Shown in pieces: positions 22,310 to 32,990 of a stretch of DNA of 60,000 nucleotides. The translations under genes and the position numbers were made by a program. The stretch's first letter is position 1. Each line of letters starts with the position of its first letter. Below the pieces are notes generated by a model. The model worked only from the letters and a program-made list of their open reading frames with translations, was not told the DNA's origin and made no database searches. This DNA comes from Liolophura sinensis (lineage: Eukaryota; Mollusca; Polyplacophora; Chitonida; Chitonidae): assembly GCF_032854445.1 (NCBI RefSeq), contig NC_088306.1, forward strand, positions 28,431,764 to 28,491,763, read 5' to 3'.

Positions 22310-22560
22310 TGTGCGTACATATACCGTGTCTTCTTGTGACCGGGCGATTCCATGCCGCCAAAATGCTGCTGCCACCACTCCGAAGACACAAGACATGATA
22401 CTCCACCCAGTCAGATTATACTCACACCGGGCTAACCAGTCCTGTGTCCGTGACCTTACCTCTCTGTGCTGAGCGCCGAGAGAGGCAGCAAGAAGTGCCA
22501 AATCTTTGACATGATCCTACATGAACCATTAAGCCACCGAAGCGGTCCAGATTTATCAGA
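22310..22560 (-). repeat. Possible interspersed repeat
   Basis: A segment richer in GC than its surroundings contains CTGAGCGCCGAGAGAGGCAG and AAGCCACCGAAGCGGTCC. From memory this resembles an interspersed repeat seen in mollusc genomic clones, with a tRNA-like end. I cannot confirm it from this window, where it occurs once. Confidence 0.25.
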
Positions 22561-22656
22561 AATGTCAAAATCCCCTTTCGTTGTTTCCCATAAAGTTAAG
22601 ATGCACGAAGACTAAAATACATGCTTAGGGCTATATCTGAACTATATATTTCTTAC

Positions 22657-22994
22657 CAGATGAAATTTCGATGATGTCCTCTTCAGTTGTAGTGCCTTGC
22701 GACCTTGTAGTTGTTGTTGTTTCTGGTTTTGTTGTTGTTGTTTTGGTTGTTGTTGTTGTTGTCTTCTCTGTCGTAGTTGTAAACATTTTAGCAGCCATCT
22801 GTTGATCACAGCTGGCTTTACTCTCGGTGTTACACACTGGGGCGGGCAAGGTATCGTCGAAGGCTGTCGTTGCCGGACATTTAATTCGCGTATGACTGTC
22901 GGGAGTTCCGTCATATCCAGAACAAATAAAGAAATAATAACAGTTGGTTGGATCGGCGTGAGTGCCTCCAATTTTCCCATCACAAAATGGGCCC
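22657..22994 (-). CDS. Exon with type 2 chitin-binding domain (peritrophin-A) and Thr-rich stalk
   Basis: The exon begins after a polypyrimidine acceptor (TTTTCTACAG, complement of 22995-23004) and ends at a donor GTAAGA (complement of 22651-22656). Its frame starts G-P-F-C-D-G and contains six cysteines spaced 13, 5, 14, 14 and 7 residues apart. This fits the ChtBD2 pattern, with the aromatic CYYFFIC segment that contacts chitin. After the last Cys come about 35 residues dominated by Thr runs (TTTTEKTTTTTTKTTTTKPE), a probable O-glycosylated mucin-like stalk. The product should be an extracellular chitin-binding protein, such as a shell-matrix, gut-lining or immune lectin-type protein. It is one internal exon; flanking exons were not found. 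An overlapping 158-codon ORF in another frame yields poly-Gln and is a shadow. Confidence 0.8.
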
Positions 22995-23156
22995 CTGTAG
23001 AAAATGGAAAGAAAATTATAATATCATCAGTTATTTCAATCCTTTTTGCATCGTACACCGAGATTTCCTTTTTGAGACTTTCCAAAACGCAAACTGTAAA
23101 TTTATGATAATGTGACATATACTACCAATAGTTAGTCTCTTCTATGGTTGTTTAAG

Positions 23157-23285
23157 GCTTTAACACCTTCGTCTTGGTGTTTGTTGTGTAATTGTTTCGC
23201 ACCGAGCCAAACTTGACGAGGTGTGAAACAATGTCCAGCGATATCAGGTTACACAACAAACAGCAAGACAAAGGTGTTGAAGTCT
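23157..23285. repeat. Inverted repeat (foldback)
   Basis: TAACACCTTCGTCTTGGTGT with TTGTTGTGTAA (23161-23191) pairs with TTACACAACAAACAGCAAGA and CAAAGGTGTTGA (23249-23280). The inner stems GTTTCGCACC and GGTGTGAAAC surround a centre near 23205-23218. The right arm carries about 15 extra bases. Confidence 0.7.
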
Positions 23286-23869
23286 AATCAACGCCCCAAA
23301 ATGAAGAAAACGTGGCAAAAACTACACATTTCATACTGCCATTCTCTTTCACTCCCTTTGAAGGGATAAGGCATTTTGCAGGGACCACGCATCAACGGCA
23401 AGCTTAGACCATATCAGCTGACCTAGATACAACAGTGCCGGATCCTAAGGATATACTCTACGTTTATCATCCGCCAATCTCACGAGCATCTTGATGAGAT
23501 GTATTGCGGATCCTGCGTGGATCATACGACCATGATGACGGCCCATGCGTGAATGTTGGCACAATTTTGATCGTATCTTACGCGGATGTTGATCGGCCTG
23601 TACATGTAGTCTCGTTTAGACCGTTTTAGGGCACGGTAGCCTTTGCCCATACGCTAGCTGTAAACATGATACGATGTATGTATATGTGAAAGCTTAATGC
23701 CAATTCGTTGTTACAAGAATATCACCGATTTTAATGAACAAGCTTGAGCCGTGGTACAGCAGTTGAACAAGACTTGAACCGGCATATAGTTGTGATCACA
23801 TATAGCTCGGAGACATACGTTTGACTGCAAAGAAAATAAACATAAATCTGCATAAGAGGCCTTCACTTA
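23286..23869. other. Non-genic spacer
   Basis: No gene recognised. I looked here for a 5' exon of the chitin-binding gene and found none. Confidence 0.35.
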
Positions 23870-24320
23870 GTAAGCGTTTTGATACATGCCATAGAATGTA
23901 GGTGCCAGACCACCGTTACTGTTAACTGTACTTACTGTATAACACTGATTACATTTATCATATGTTGTAGTTGCAGTGCGATCTTTGGCGAAAAAGAACA
24001 GAGTTAATGAAACAATTATTTTCAATGAGCATAGCTTTCTGTCGCGTGCAAACATCACAGGCGAGGAGAGAACATATCTTTACGAAACATATAGAATGTC
24101 AGTGCATTTGAAATACCGTTTGTAGACCCTTTCACCGCTTCCACAATGTCAACAAGTCGACCACATGTTGCCTGTCAGTGTCAAAGCTCACATCGCGCCT
24201 CAACACCTTCCTGGGTGATGTAAAACAATAAAAGCGAAACAACGGACTGTCATTACATGCTATAATACATGAACACATTAACATATAATTCAGAGCTAAC
24301 AAATGTTTTTCTCCAACACA
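23870..24320 (-). repeat. Putative 3' LTR of the BEL/Pao element
   Basis: On the minus strand the integrase-side coding ends near 24400. A purine-rich TTGGGGGCCGG (complement of about 24321-24331) is followed directly by TGTGTTGGAGAAAA, as expected for a polypurine tract and the TG start of a 3' LTR. The far end is estimated only. A partner 5' LTR was not found, so the LTR cannot be confirmed by comparison. Confidence 0.4.
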
Positions 24321-24399
24321 CCGGCCCCCAATTGTGTCAGTTTCGGGGCACAATTACACAGTCTTGTCATTAAAGGCCAATTAAACACAAAAATCCACA

Positions 24400-24680
24400 G
24401 AATGTCAGAATGTTAGTTCGAGGAAGTTTAGGTATTGTCCATCTCAAGAACCAAGTACCACAACTTGTCAACTGGACGTCGCAGAATCTCTGCCTTGGTT
24501 CTGACTTCCACACTCCTTACGAATCCCGTCTGATCCCGCACGACACTGAGAACACGTCAAAGATTCCACGAGTTACTCGGTTAATCGTCGACAATCAAGA
24601 CCACGTCGTTGACACAAACATTCCGCTGTGACGCGTTCCACTTTTGTCTTTCCTGTAACAATGGTAAGTATTCCTTCACC
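24400..24680 (-). pseudogene. Post-integrase C-terminal domain remnant of the BEL/Pao element
   Basis: The minus strand encodes VNDVVLIVDD, a stop, then GFVRSVEVRTKAEILRRPVD and KLWYLVLE. This pattern follows BEL/Pao integrases (DUF5641-like). The plus-strand ORF 24410-24631 is its antisense shadow. Confidence 0.65.
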
Positions 24681-24799
24681 TTCGAACAAAACTGTCTTTC
24701 TTGTCAGAGATCCCTGGAGGCATCTGTTCTCATGGTCTAAGCACCAACAGCTGATGTGGTGTCAGAGCGCCAATGTCACCTGGATTACTAGAGGTCACA

Positions 24800-25640
24800 C
24801 TGATAGGTCTGCTGTTCAGGTTTGCTTCGATCTCACAAAACAGGGTCTGAAGACCTTCGTCGTTCATCTTGATTGTCTGCTGATGCAGCAAAGAATAAAG
24901 CACTTTCCTTGCACAACGGATAATTCTCTCCCAAACACCTCCGAAGTAGGAGCTTGCAGGAGGGTTGAATTCTCAGTGAATAACTTTCTGAGCCAAAGTT
25001 TTCCTAATTTTACTTTGGTTCCACTTGATGATTTCTTCTTTGGATTTCCCGTTCGGATCCTACGAGGTTAGTGCCATTGTCAGATCTCATGGCCTTAACG
25101 GGTCCTCTTCTTGACAGGAATTTCCGGATTGCATTAATACAGGAGTCTGCATCCAATGAATGAACAACTTCCAGGTGGGCTGCTCGCATTGCCAGACAAG
25201 TGAAAATCACTCCATAATGCTTATGGATGCTTCGTCCTTGTTTGATCTGGAATGTGCCAAAGTAGTCAACTCCTACTTGGGAAAATAGAGGATCACCAGC
25301 AGATACCCTGTCACGGAGAAGATCCGCCATTTTTTGTTGGCATAGTCCACCTTAGTACTTGCGACACACAACACATTTAGAAACTAGTCTCTTGATCAGA
25401 GAATTGACACCAAGGATCCAATACTTTCGTGAGTATGGCATTCTTTCTAAGATGTCCAACTGTCCCGTGTACGTGGCGCACAATGAGCTGAGACACAGAA
25501 GAGGATTTGGGTAAATGAAGCGGATGCCTTTCCTCGTAGGGAATGATGGCGCGATTCTACCGTCCGCCAACTCTAAGAAACTGTTCCTCCACGAAAGGGT
25601 CCATCTTGTACGTGACACTGGACTTGTTGATTATTGCGTG
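24800..25640 (-). pseudogene. Integrase of the BEL/Pao element, with frameshifts and stops
   Basis: Zinc-binding residues: HVHGTVGH (about 25455-25475) and, in another frame, KRLVSKCVVCRKY (25355-25395). Core residues: D in VGVDYFG (about 25265), D in RSDNGTNLVG (about 25080), and E in YFGGVWERIIRCARKVL (about 24935-24900) after an in-frame stop near 24975. All DDE residues are still encoded, but not in one frame. Confidence 0.8.
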
Positions 25641-26141
25641 ACCTTTTTGTGTGTCAGCTTGTAGGGCTGTCATCTCTTCGGAGAAACTCTGTCGCTGGAC
25701 ATATTTGATAATGGCGTTCTCTGCCTTTGGTAGAACATCTGATGAAAGGTTGTCTTTGATGCCGTCTTTGGAAGCTGACAAGATGGTCATCTTTAAGGCA
25801 TTCAATTCACTATTGATGAACTCCTGCTGTCTAACAGGATCGGTCTCTTTGAGGCGAGCTTCTTTCTCAATGTCCTTGCGCAAATGCAAGTTTTTTATGG
25901 CAACTAGAATCCAGCCCACTGTTGCTTTTACTTTCGGCCATGAAGAAAAATAATTCAAAAGTCTGTCCATCATAGCGTATTTTTGATCAGACAAAGTCAC
26001 TATCACGGGTTTCTTTACCTCTGGATCTGTGGATGAGAGGGCTAGCTGTAGTTCTTGACACTGGGGCCATTCGTGTTCTCCTTTCCATAGGAATGTGAAT
26101 CCATTCAACCAGGTTTCACCTTCAATGAACTTTGCCATGTT

Positions 26142-26722
26142 TTATCCTCTTGAAGCAGAGTCTGCTGGATTGTTCTTGGAATCCACATAGCCCCACTTCC
26201 TTAAGTCGGACGCTTCCCTAATGAGTGTCACTCTATTGGCCACAAAGGTATGAAAGCGACTTTTCTCGATGGCGATGTAGCGAAGTACAGACATGTTATC
26301 TGTCCAATAAAATACCTTGTTCACTGGATACTGCAGCTCTTTCAGATCATGTGATTAACACGAACTGACAATGTGGCAGCAGTCAATTCCATGTGTGGAA
26401 TTGTGACAGTCTTTAATGGAGCAACCCTTGATTTGCCCATCAACACAGTGCAGTGCACCCTGCCCTCAACGTTGGTCAAGCGAAGATACGATGCCGTACC
26501 ATATCCAATGTCACTGGCATCGGAAAAGTTGTGGACTTGGCAGGAAGCCACTGGACAAAAGTTTTCCAATTTGTAACATCTCGGCAGTGTCAAACTTTCT
26601 AAACATGGCAACTCACTGGGCCATTGGTTCCATTTTTTGTAAGCTGGCACCAGAGAATTCTTCGTCCCAGGCAAGATGCTAACGGCAGAAGTCTTGTATG
26701 ATTTGCCTTGCTGTAAGTACAA
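26142..26722 (-). pseudogene. RNase H remnant of the BEL/Pao element
   Basis: The likely catalytic acidic residues are visible: D in HNFSDASDIGYG, E in PHMELTAAT, D in VFYWTDNMSVLRYI and D in NPADSASRG. The domain is divided between two frames (26342-26722 and 26142-26324), so at least one frameshift is present. Confidence 0.75.
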
Positions 26723-26761
26723 ATGGAGCTGCTAGACCCAAAGGATCGTAGACAGAACTCA

Positions 26762-27140
26762 CTACAGGCAATACCTGTCATCTAGTAGGACAACCAAGAT
26801 GAATCCAAGATGATCGGTCTCCATACACCAGAACACACCAAGAGCTCTTTCGGCTGGAAGGCTGTCCTTGTCTAAGTCCGGCAATTTTACTTCCTTATCC
26901 CTGTCAGCAATGGGCACTGACTCCAGAACTTGTGAGCTGTTACTCACCCATTTAGTCAAGTTGAGCCCTCCCTTGGAACACGAGTACCACACTCGGCCAT
27001 CTTGAAGATCAGCCTCAGTCTGTTCTACCTTTTGCGGCATAGCCTTTATCAAGCGGGGTTGACAAAGCTATTGTAGTCTTCTTGAACCTTCTTGTTACGT
27101 TTCGTCTTCTTCCAAATATTGCTCAGCCGCAGTAGTGCTT
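26762..27140 (-). pseudogene. Reverse transcriptase remnant lacking its palm
   Basis: The minus strand reads LPDNHCKALLRLSNIWKKTK at about 27165-27100, part of the N-terminal fingers. DGRVWYSCSKGGLNLTKWVS follows at about 27000-26940. DGRVWY belongs to the fingers, while CSKGGLNLTKW belongs well after the catalytic palm. Some 200 or more residues are therefore deleted, with the frame kept. ALGVFWCMETD near 26840 leads into the RNase H region. Confidence 0.7.
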
Positions 27141-27479
27141 TACAATGATTATCTGGAAGCCGAACCTTGTCTTCTTTAAGAGGCAGACCTATTTGGTTAT
27201 GTCCTTTATCCAAAGTGTTGGAGTTTTAGATTTTTTTGGCAGAAACTGTTTATCTTCGACTGAGTTCTCCCTCTTATCGTCTGTCATCTTCTCAGGAAAG
27301 TCCTGGTTAATGGAATATCTGACCAAATTGTCTAACTGCTTGAGATGTTCGGATTCTCGATTGGCTATGATGGCAGCTCTGTTCACAGTCTGGCTATAGT
27401 GATTCGTCGTGTCAGTGTTTTCTTGGTTGCTACAAATCACATTCCACAGTATCCACCTAAGTCGTGATTTGGTGGCATG

Positions 27480-27660
27480 TGGACTACCACTAGGGCCAGT
27501 CCTGGCGTCAAATGGAGTATATACGTCAGGTACATTATTACCAATGAGGAAACCCACATGAGCATTAATCTTTGGAATGGGCAAGTCTCTCAAGTGCGAC
27601 CATGTCTTTGTGAGTAGGGATATGATCTTTAGACACTGGCATCTTATCTTTGGTGTAAAC
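27480..27660 (-). pseudogene. Protease C-terminal remnant of the BEL/Pao element
   Basis: The minus-strand frame reads LPKVYTKDKMPVS, then after a frame change VGFLIGNNVPDVYTPFDART and SPHATKSRLRWILWNV. This is the second half of the BEL-type aspartic protease. The catalytic DTG or DSG motif, which should lie upstream, is missing. The frame continues to 27189 as a less conserved linker. Confidence 0.7.
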
Positions 27661-27679
27661 CTTAGGAAGTTCGATTGCA

Positions 27680-28900
27680 GTGTTCAGTTCACGCCACTAA
27701 CCGCTTGGCTGAGGCCTTTCTTCGTTCTTTTGTACCACGAGGTTGCCTTTGTTTGGTCCACAATGTTTCGCCATTTCTCGTGGTAATATATGGGAAGCTT
27801 TACTACCAACTTTGTTTGCCGAGTACTCAAGAATTCTGACAGCTTCAATGCTCTTAACAGCGTATTGGCATTGTCAGAAAAGTACAAAAGTCATCCAGAG
27901 CTTTAGGATTATCAGGTTTGATGCGTGGCCAGTTTACCGCCATGTTAATGTATGCATTGACAATAACTTCTTGATCGCCATATCTTTCTTCAAGTTCTTG
28001 TAAGGCTGCCTTGTACCCAATCTCCGCAGGTAAAAATCTGAAACTACTCACTACTCTGTTAGCTTCACCAATGGTAAATTGCTAAAGATAACTCATACGT
28101 TTACTGTCATCTTCCGAGTGAATGACAACCTTGGTGGTGAACTGGCGAATGAATCGTCTCTATTGTTGTGGGTTTCCATTGGACTTTGAGATTTCATCTC
28201 TAGGTTTCTTTGTCTGACATGCCATTGACAGGAATAAATCTTGATTGGCTGAAGTGTTCTGCTTTTGTCTGTCATATTGAGTTGATGAGACCGGAGTGTC
28301 AAAAATGCCCATCTTGCCTTGCCTGTTTGGAGAAATATCTGGTCGTTTTGCATATGCGATATTTCTTGGAATGTCTGGGATATATGGCAGTGCATCAGGG
28401 TTAAGTGTGTATTTGACTTCAGTTTCACCAGATAAACCTTGTTCATCAATAACGTTGGCTGGTTTTTCTTTGGCAGAAACAGAACTTTTCACTGGTAATG
28501 GTGAATCAAAGTTCAACTCTTTTCTCAACTCTTTTCTCAACACTGTTTGATCGCACTCATCAAGCGCCTTTGACTTGGCTTCATTAACAGCCATCTTTAT
28601 GCTTAAATTTTACTCTTCTTGCTCGAGTTGTATTTTAAGCCTTTGGATCTCTAGTTCTTGTTTTCTTTAGAGTGTAGACGCTCTGGCCAGTAAGTCGGCT
28701 CTTCTCTGCTTTTCTTCGAGTTTAGCCGATGCCAATGAGCTGGGAACTTTGGAAAGGGATTGCGGACCAGTTTGAGAGGGGCTGTCTTCAGGCTGTACAT
28801 TTGAATGTCTGGACACTGAATATGTTTGAGCATTGTCTCTGAACCAACTCTCAACATTTGTTTTAAAACTTTTCATAACACCACACTCTCTGTCAAACAA
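27680..28900 (-). pseudogene. gag remnant of the BEL/Pao element
   Basis: The N-terminal part has an Ala/Glu/Lys-rich coiled-coil stretch (SLASAKLEEKQRRADLLARA near 28670-28735, continuing in a shifted frame to 28520). RFLPAEIGYKAALQELEERY (27980-28040) follows, the conserved core of BEL-type gag proteins. The region ends near 27700 without a CCHC zinc knuckle. Several frames are needed to read it. Confidence 0.7.
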
Positions 28901-28904
28901 AGCA

Positions 28905-29735
28905 AAGCTGCGCGCCCTTGAACATTTTCCAGTTTTTGGGAAAGCGCAATACTACAGTTATCATATAATATGTCGCCATACTCTATTGTAGATTTAATGA
29001 GGCCATTGTATAAAGTTATTTAATACTTCCTTGTTAATATCCTCTTCACTCTATTAATAATACCTAATTTCGTATTACATTTATTTACGAGTGATCTTAT
29101 ATGTACGTATATGTATAAAATGATACCAAGGTGTTTATGGTACTGAAATCTCTTCACTTCAAAGCCATCTAAATACAGTTTTGGGTACATCGGATTCTTT
29201 TTTTTTAAGGAAACAAGTAAGTATACAGTCTTCTGTGCATTAAACGTTATCAACCACTGTTTGGCCCATTGTGACAAGCGATCGAGATCTTGATTTATTT
29301 TATTTTCAGATGTAATAAACTCAGTCATCTCTTCGGACAAAGATGTATCATCAGCAAAAATATTAATATTACATTCAATGTTCACATTTATGTCATTTAC
29401 AAAAACCAGGAAAAGAAGCGATCCTAGATTGGAGCCTTGTGGAACTCCAGTTTGAATAGAATATATGTCTGAATCAACTCCGTTTAAACAAACTTTAAGT
29501 TTTCTATCAGATAAATAATTCTTAATCCATGTCAGTAATGGGTCCCCAACACCCAACTGTCTCAATTTAAACAAAAGTCTATCATGCCAGGCATTATCAA
29601 AAGCCTTGCTTATATCTACGAAAACTAAGCACGTATCATTACCATTATCTAGACTTCTGTATACATCGCGTACAATTTTAGTACGTCGTGAACATATTAT
29701 ATAAGTATTGATGATTTCTGACTGGGGCAATGTCC
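28905..29735 (-). pseudogene. Non-LTR retrotransposon (LINE) reverse transcriptase fragment
   Basis: A 236-codon frame carries RT palm motifs in order: DISKAFDNAWHDRLLFKLRQ, TGVPQGSNLGSLLFLVFVND and FADDTSL with the catalytic Asp pair, then QWLITFNAQKT and YHKHLGIIL. After the stop at 29020, ITLYNGLIKSTIEYGDILYD and KLENVQ extend the homology to about 28905. Endonuclease and fingers are missing 5', and the 3' end stops abruptly at the BEL element. It belongs to the broad Jockey/CR1-type group; the clade is not resolved. Confidence 0.85.
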
Positions 29736-29803
29736 TTCAGCCTCTAGTTAAGTAATTATTGCCATGACCTACAAAATGTCCAAAGGCCAAGAAGATGGAG
29801 GTG

Positions 29804-29807
<4 letters not shown>

Positions 29808-29873
<66 letters not shown>
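29808..29873. repeat. (AT)n microsatellite
   Basis: Uninterrupted alternating TA over about 65 bases. Confidence 0.98.
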
Positions 29874-29875
<2 letters not shown>

Positions 29876-30460
29876 CACGAAACAATTATCCATTCCTGAA
29901 AGCGATTTGGCTTCGGGCTTTGATCCGTTCTTCAGTGAGTTTGCTCATTGATATGGATTTTTGGAAATATACAGATATCACGCCATATATTAAGCAAAAA
30001 ACAAAAATATCCCCATTCTTGATATGAATGATAGACCTGATAATTACATTTAATTAGACCGTTTTGATTAGTGCTTAGCGCAATAGATGCAAACATGATG
30101 ATAGTCTTTTAGTGATGAGGCTGCCATAGGAAACATATAAAACATTTTTTAGCCCTGACCAATTACATGTCTTTGAGGGTATTTTGAATCTTTTGGCTAA
30201 ATCCGAATTGTATTAGATAACGTTTCATTGTCACGCTTCTGAGCGTATCCATCTTGGCTGAGGTGACCTTCACCCCGTCAAAGTGACAGTATGGTGATGC
30301 GAACATGACTTGAACATGGCGCGTAATACCCAGATTCATATCATCTATATCCCATCATCAACTCTTCAAGAAATTGTGAACCACACACAAAGTTAATGAA
30401 CTTGACACAGATAAGCACAAAGCTAACACAGATGAATGGCAGAATAACAAAAACGGAATA
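29874..30460. other. Non-genic spacer
   Basis: Nothing recognised before the coiled-coil part of the LINE ORF1 that begins near 30460. Confidence 0.35.
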
Positions 30461-30690
30461 ACAAATGGCTGATGTGAAAAATGCAGTGGAACACATGAGT
30501 GAATTGTGAAAAACAAAATGCTACAAGAACAAGATACATGAAATCAAAGAAATTAAGAGCGAGATAAACAAATTAAAATGGATGCACATAATGTTCAAAG
30601 CAGAACATTGACCTAAGAGAAAAGATACCGGACTTAAAATGCCGCAGTATGTGATACAATTTAGTATTCATTGTATACAGGTAGAGAATC

Positions 30691-31329
30691 ATGAAAATGT
30701 TCCAAAAGTCTATTACCGAAAAATTTGGAATCATTAAAGAAATCTCTTTTGAAAGTGTTAATCGATTCGGAAGAAATCGTAGGGGACCAAAAGCGATTGT
30801 GGCAAAATTTATCTCCTTCAAAGACAGAGAACTTGTAAAATTTTCGAGCTCACAACTGCGTGATACAGATTACAGGATATCAAAACAATTCCCACTTGAG
30901 ATATTGGATAGACGACGAGCATTATGTCCTGTGCGAAGAAAAGCTAAAGCCGAGGGTAAGTATGTGTGCTTAATCTGCTCTACAGTGATAACCGTAGAGT
31001 GTACCGTCATGATCAACGGCCTTCTGCTCGACATCGAGAGGACATATAATCGACTAATCAAAGAGACTTCTGTTACACGGTTATATAGTTACTTATATGT
31101 TAGAAGGGGCTATAATGACATCGGATCAAATTCGCGCGATGTTCCTGCTGACGTTGACGACTCTCATAAGGAATTGAACCAATCTGCAATCATTAATTCA
31201 AAAAGGTGTGACCCAATGATTGGGAGGAAACAAAGTGGTGTGCGTGAAACTGTCACATTTCCGGTAAACATGGACATAGAAACAGCTCGACCACCGCTGT
31301 ACCCAGAGCCAGCCATTGCTGGAAACTAG
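30691..31329 (+). pseudogene. LINE ORF1 (L1-type RNA-binding protein) remnant, long open frame
   Basis: The 212-codon frame contains SFESVNRFGRNRRGPKAIVA followed by KFISFKDRELV, the end of the ORF1p RRM. It continues with KQFPLEILDRRRALCPVRRK and KAKAEGKYV, the C-terminal nucleic-acid-binding domain. Just upstream, broken by stops, DLKCRSM and YNLVFI (about 30630-30665) give the start of the RRM, preceded by Lys/Glu-rich coiled-coil codons. The true ORF1 start is therefore upstream of 30691 and no longer in frame. Such proteins are RNA chaperones of the LINE ribonucleoprotein. Confidence 0.7.
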
Positions 31330-31379
31330 GGGCGTCGCTCCGGTCAGGTATTTACGGGAGGAACATCTTCCACAGAAAC

Positions 31380-32110
31380 TGAACCTAATATCATCTCCTT
31401 AAATGTATATTGCATCAAACGTAGATTAAGTATACCCAAAATTTATTGACGTAATAAGAAAATATGATATTGCGTCATGTGTAGAGAGAAAACCAAATGG
31501 TTGTGATGTAATAGAAACTACACAGTGATCTTCATTCTTCACAACCGACAGAGTACAGAGTGTGCACCGTAGAGTAGGTGGTTTTAGGCCTGTTTCTTAC
31601 GGATTGCTTAATTCCCAATTTTCAGATAGAAGAAGTGGCATGTGAATACATACTGTGGTTCAAATTAACCAACAGGGTATTTAGTGACCAAGACGTGCAT
31701 GTCGGTGCAGTGTGTATACCTCCAGAAAAGTGAGACAATACTACTTTCGACGATTATTTTATCGACGTCTTTAACCTTGCTGAGGACACAAATACTGTTA
31801 TTAACGTTCTTGAATTATTAACTTACTGTGGGTTAACTAGAGATTGGTCGAGCAAGGGTCATGGTAGAGTAAATTATCTAGGCAGATAGTTGTTAGAATT
31901 TTGTGAAAAGAACAGCCACGTTATTTTAGATGGTCAAAGGTGAAAGACTCAAATAATGGAGAATGTACCTTTGTGAACGTATCTATTATCGATTATGCTA
32001 TTTGTAAGGCCACCTGTCATCATCTGTTACATAATTTTGAAGTCCTTGATTTTGACTGCCTTTTTTGGACACGTATCATCCTATTTTGCTAACTCTAAGA
32101 GAGAGCATAC
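31380..32110 (+). pseudogene. LINE AP-endonuclease remnant
   Basis: Codons read IISLNVYCIKRRLSIPKIY (31389-31450), then VGAVCIPPEK (about 31710) and TFDDYFIDVFNLAEDTNTVI, the order expected in the EN domain. Stops and frame changes occur every 20-40 codons. The catalytic GDFN motif is not recognisable. Confidence 0.5.
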
Positions 32111-32189
32111 TTGTTAAGCAATATTTCAGTGACCGTTAGGGAGACTGGGAACAAGTTCGAAAGACAGGTAACCGTGTAACTGGTCGGAC

Positions 32190-32990
32190 AAAATGGGATA
32201 ACTCTTGTAATCCCGCCTTTATTCAGTCCATAATTGAGTCCAATGTTAACCAGTTACTTAGTCAGTTTTTATCTATTGCTCCCGAACAATTCACAACAGA
32301 ACAGATGAAAGAGTTAAGTAACAGGATCCACTTGATGCTCTCTAGTAGTGCAACTGATACGATGCCAACATATACGCATTTTACCAAAACTCCTAAGGTT
32401 GAACAGAGCAAATCCTTGTTTGATAGTGTATGTCAACAGGCTCGACGTAAATACATGCACCACAAAGGACAGCGCATCCATGCTAAACAGAAAACTGCGG
32501 AATACAATAGAAACTTGGCCACGGCAAGCAGACATTACAAAGGAACAATGAACAAACACATTCACAAGTATCAAGACTTGGTTTCAAAAAAATTGAGACA
32601 CTTGTGTTCGCATAATCCCAAAGATTACAGGTAACTCATTAACATCAAGCAACAAACAGCTAAAGAAACACTCGAAACTGTTTGGAGAGTTTTTTCAAAC
32701 ACTTTATTGACGTGAATAAGTCGCATGGCAACAGCGGTGACACAGACTATGGGCCTACTGTTGCATCTGGCGGTGACAGTGGTGAGGGGTTAAACAGACC
32801 AGTGAATTATAATGAAGTTTTGAGCTCAGTTAAAAAACTAAACGCAAACAAAAGTCCAGGTATAGATAGTAAACTAAATGAGTACATATATTCTGCTATA
32901 CATATTTTACTACCAGTATATACCAGATTGTTCAACTTGGTCTAAGACACCGGCTTACTACCAGACGCATGATTCCTGAGCCACATCCAC
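32190..32990 (+). pseudogene. LINE linker and reverse transcriptase entry remnant
   Basis: A basic linker (frame 32305-32634, rich in Lys/Arg with ARRKYMHHKG and HNPKDYR) precedes VNYNEVLSSVKKLNANKSPG and IDSKLNEYIY (32800-32890). This pattern of pre-RT sequence followed by LNxNKSPGxD is standard at the beginning of LINE polymerases. The frame ends at 32945, followed by a decayed region. Confidence 0.65.

Larger units (their letters stand above)
24400..28900 (-). mobile_element. BEL/Pao LTR retrotransposon, defective
   Basis: Minus-strand fragments run in family order: gag (28900 to 27680), C-terminal part of protease (27660 to 27480), RT N-terminal and thumb pieces (27140 to 26762), RNase H (26722 to 26142), integrase (25640 to 24800) and a post-integrase domain (24680 to 24400). 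Two internal losses stand out. The zinc knuckle plus the protease Asp motif are missing between gag and protease. The RT palm with its catalytic aspartates is missing between RT pieces that are directly joined. Stops and frameshifts occur throughout. The 5' LTR is absent, and the element abuts a truncated LINE at about 28905. Confidence 0.85.

Noticed and set aside
22642-23118. A 158-codon minus-strand ORF with a poly-Gln tract
   Set aside because: It overlaps the chitin-binding exon in another frame. The six-Cys spacing and splice sites favour the other frame.
23936-24058. Signal-peptide-like minus-strand exon ending at GTAAGT
   Set aside because: It lies inside the putative 3' LTR of the BEL/Pao element and does not match the phase of the chitin-binding exon.
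24628-25071. A 147-codon plus-strand ORF
   Set aside because: It is antisense to the BEL/Pao integrase, whose motifs are clear on the minus strand. The same applies to plus-strand ORFs at 25651-28550.
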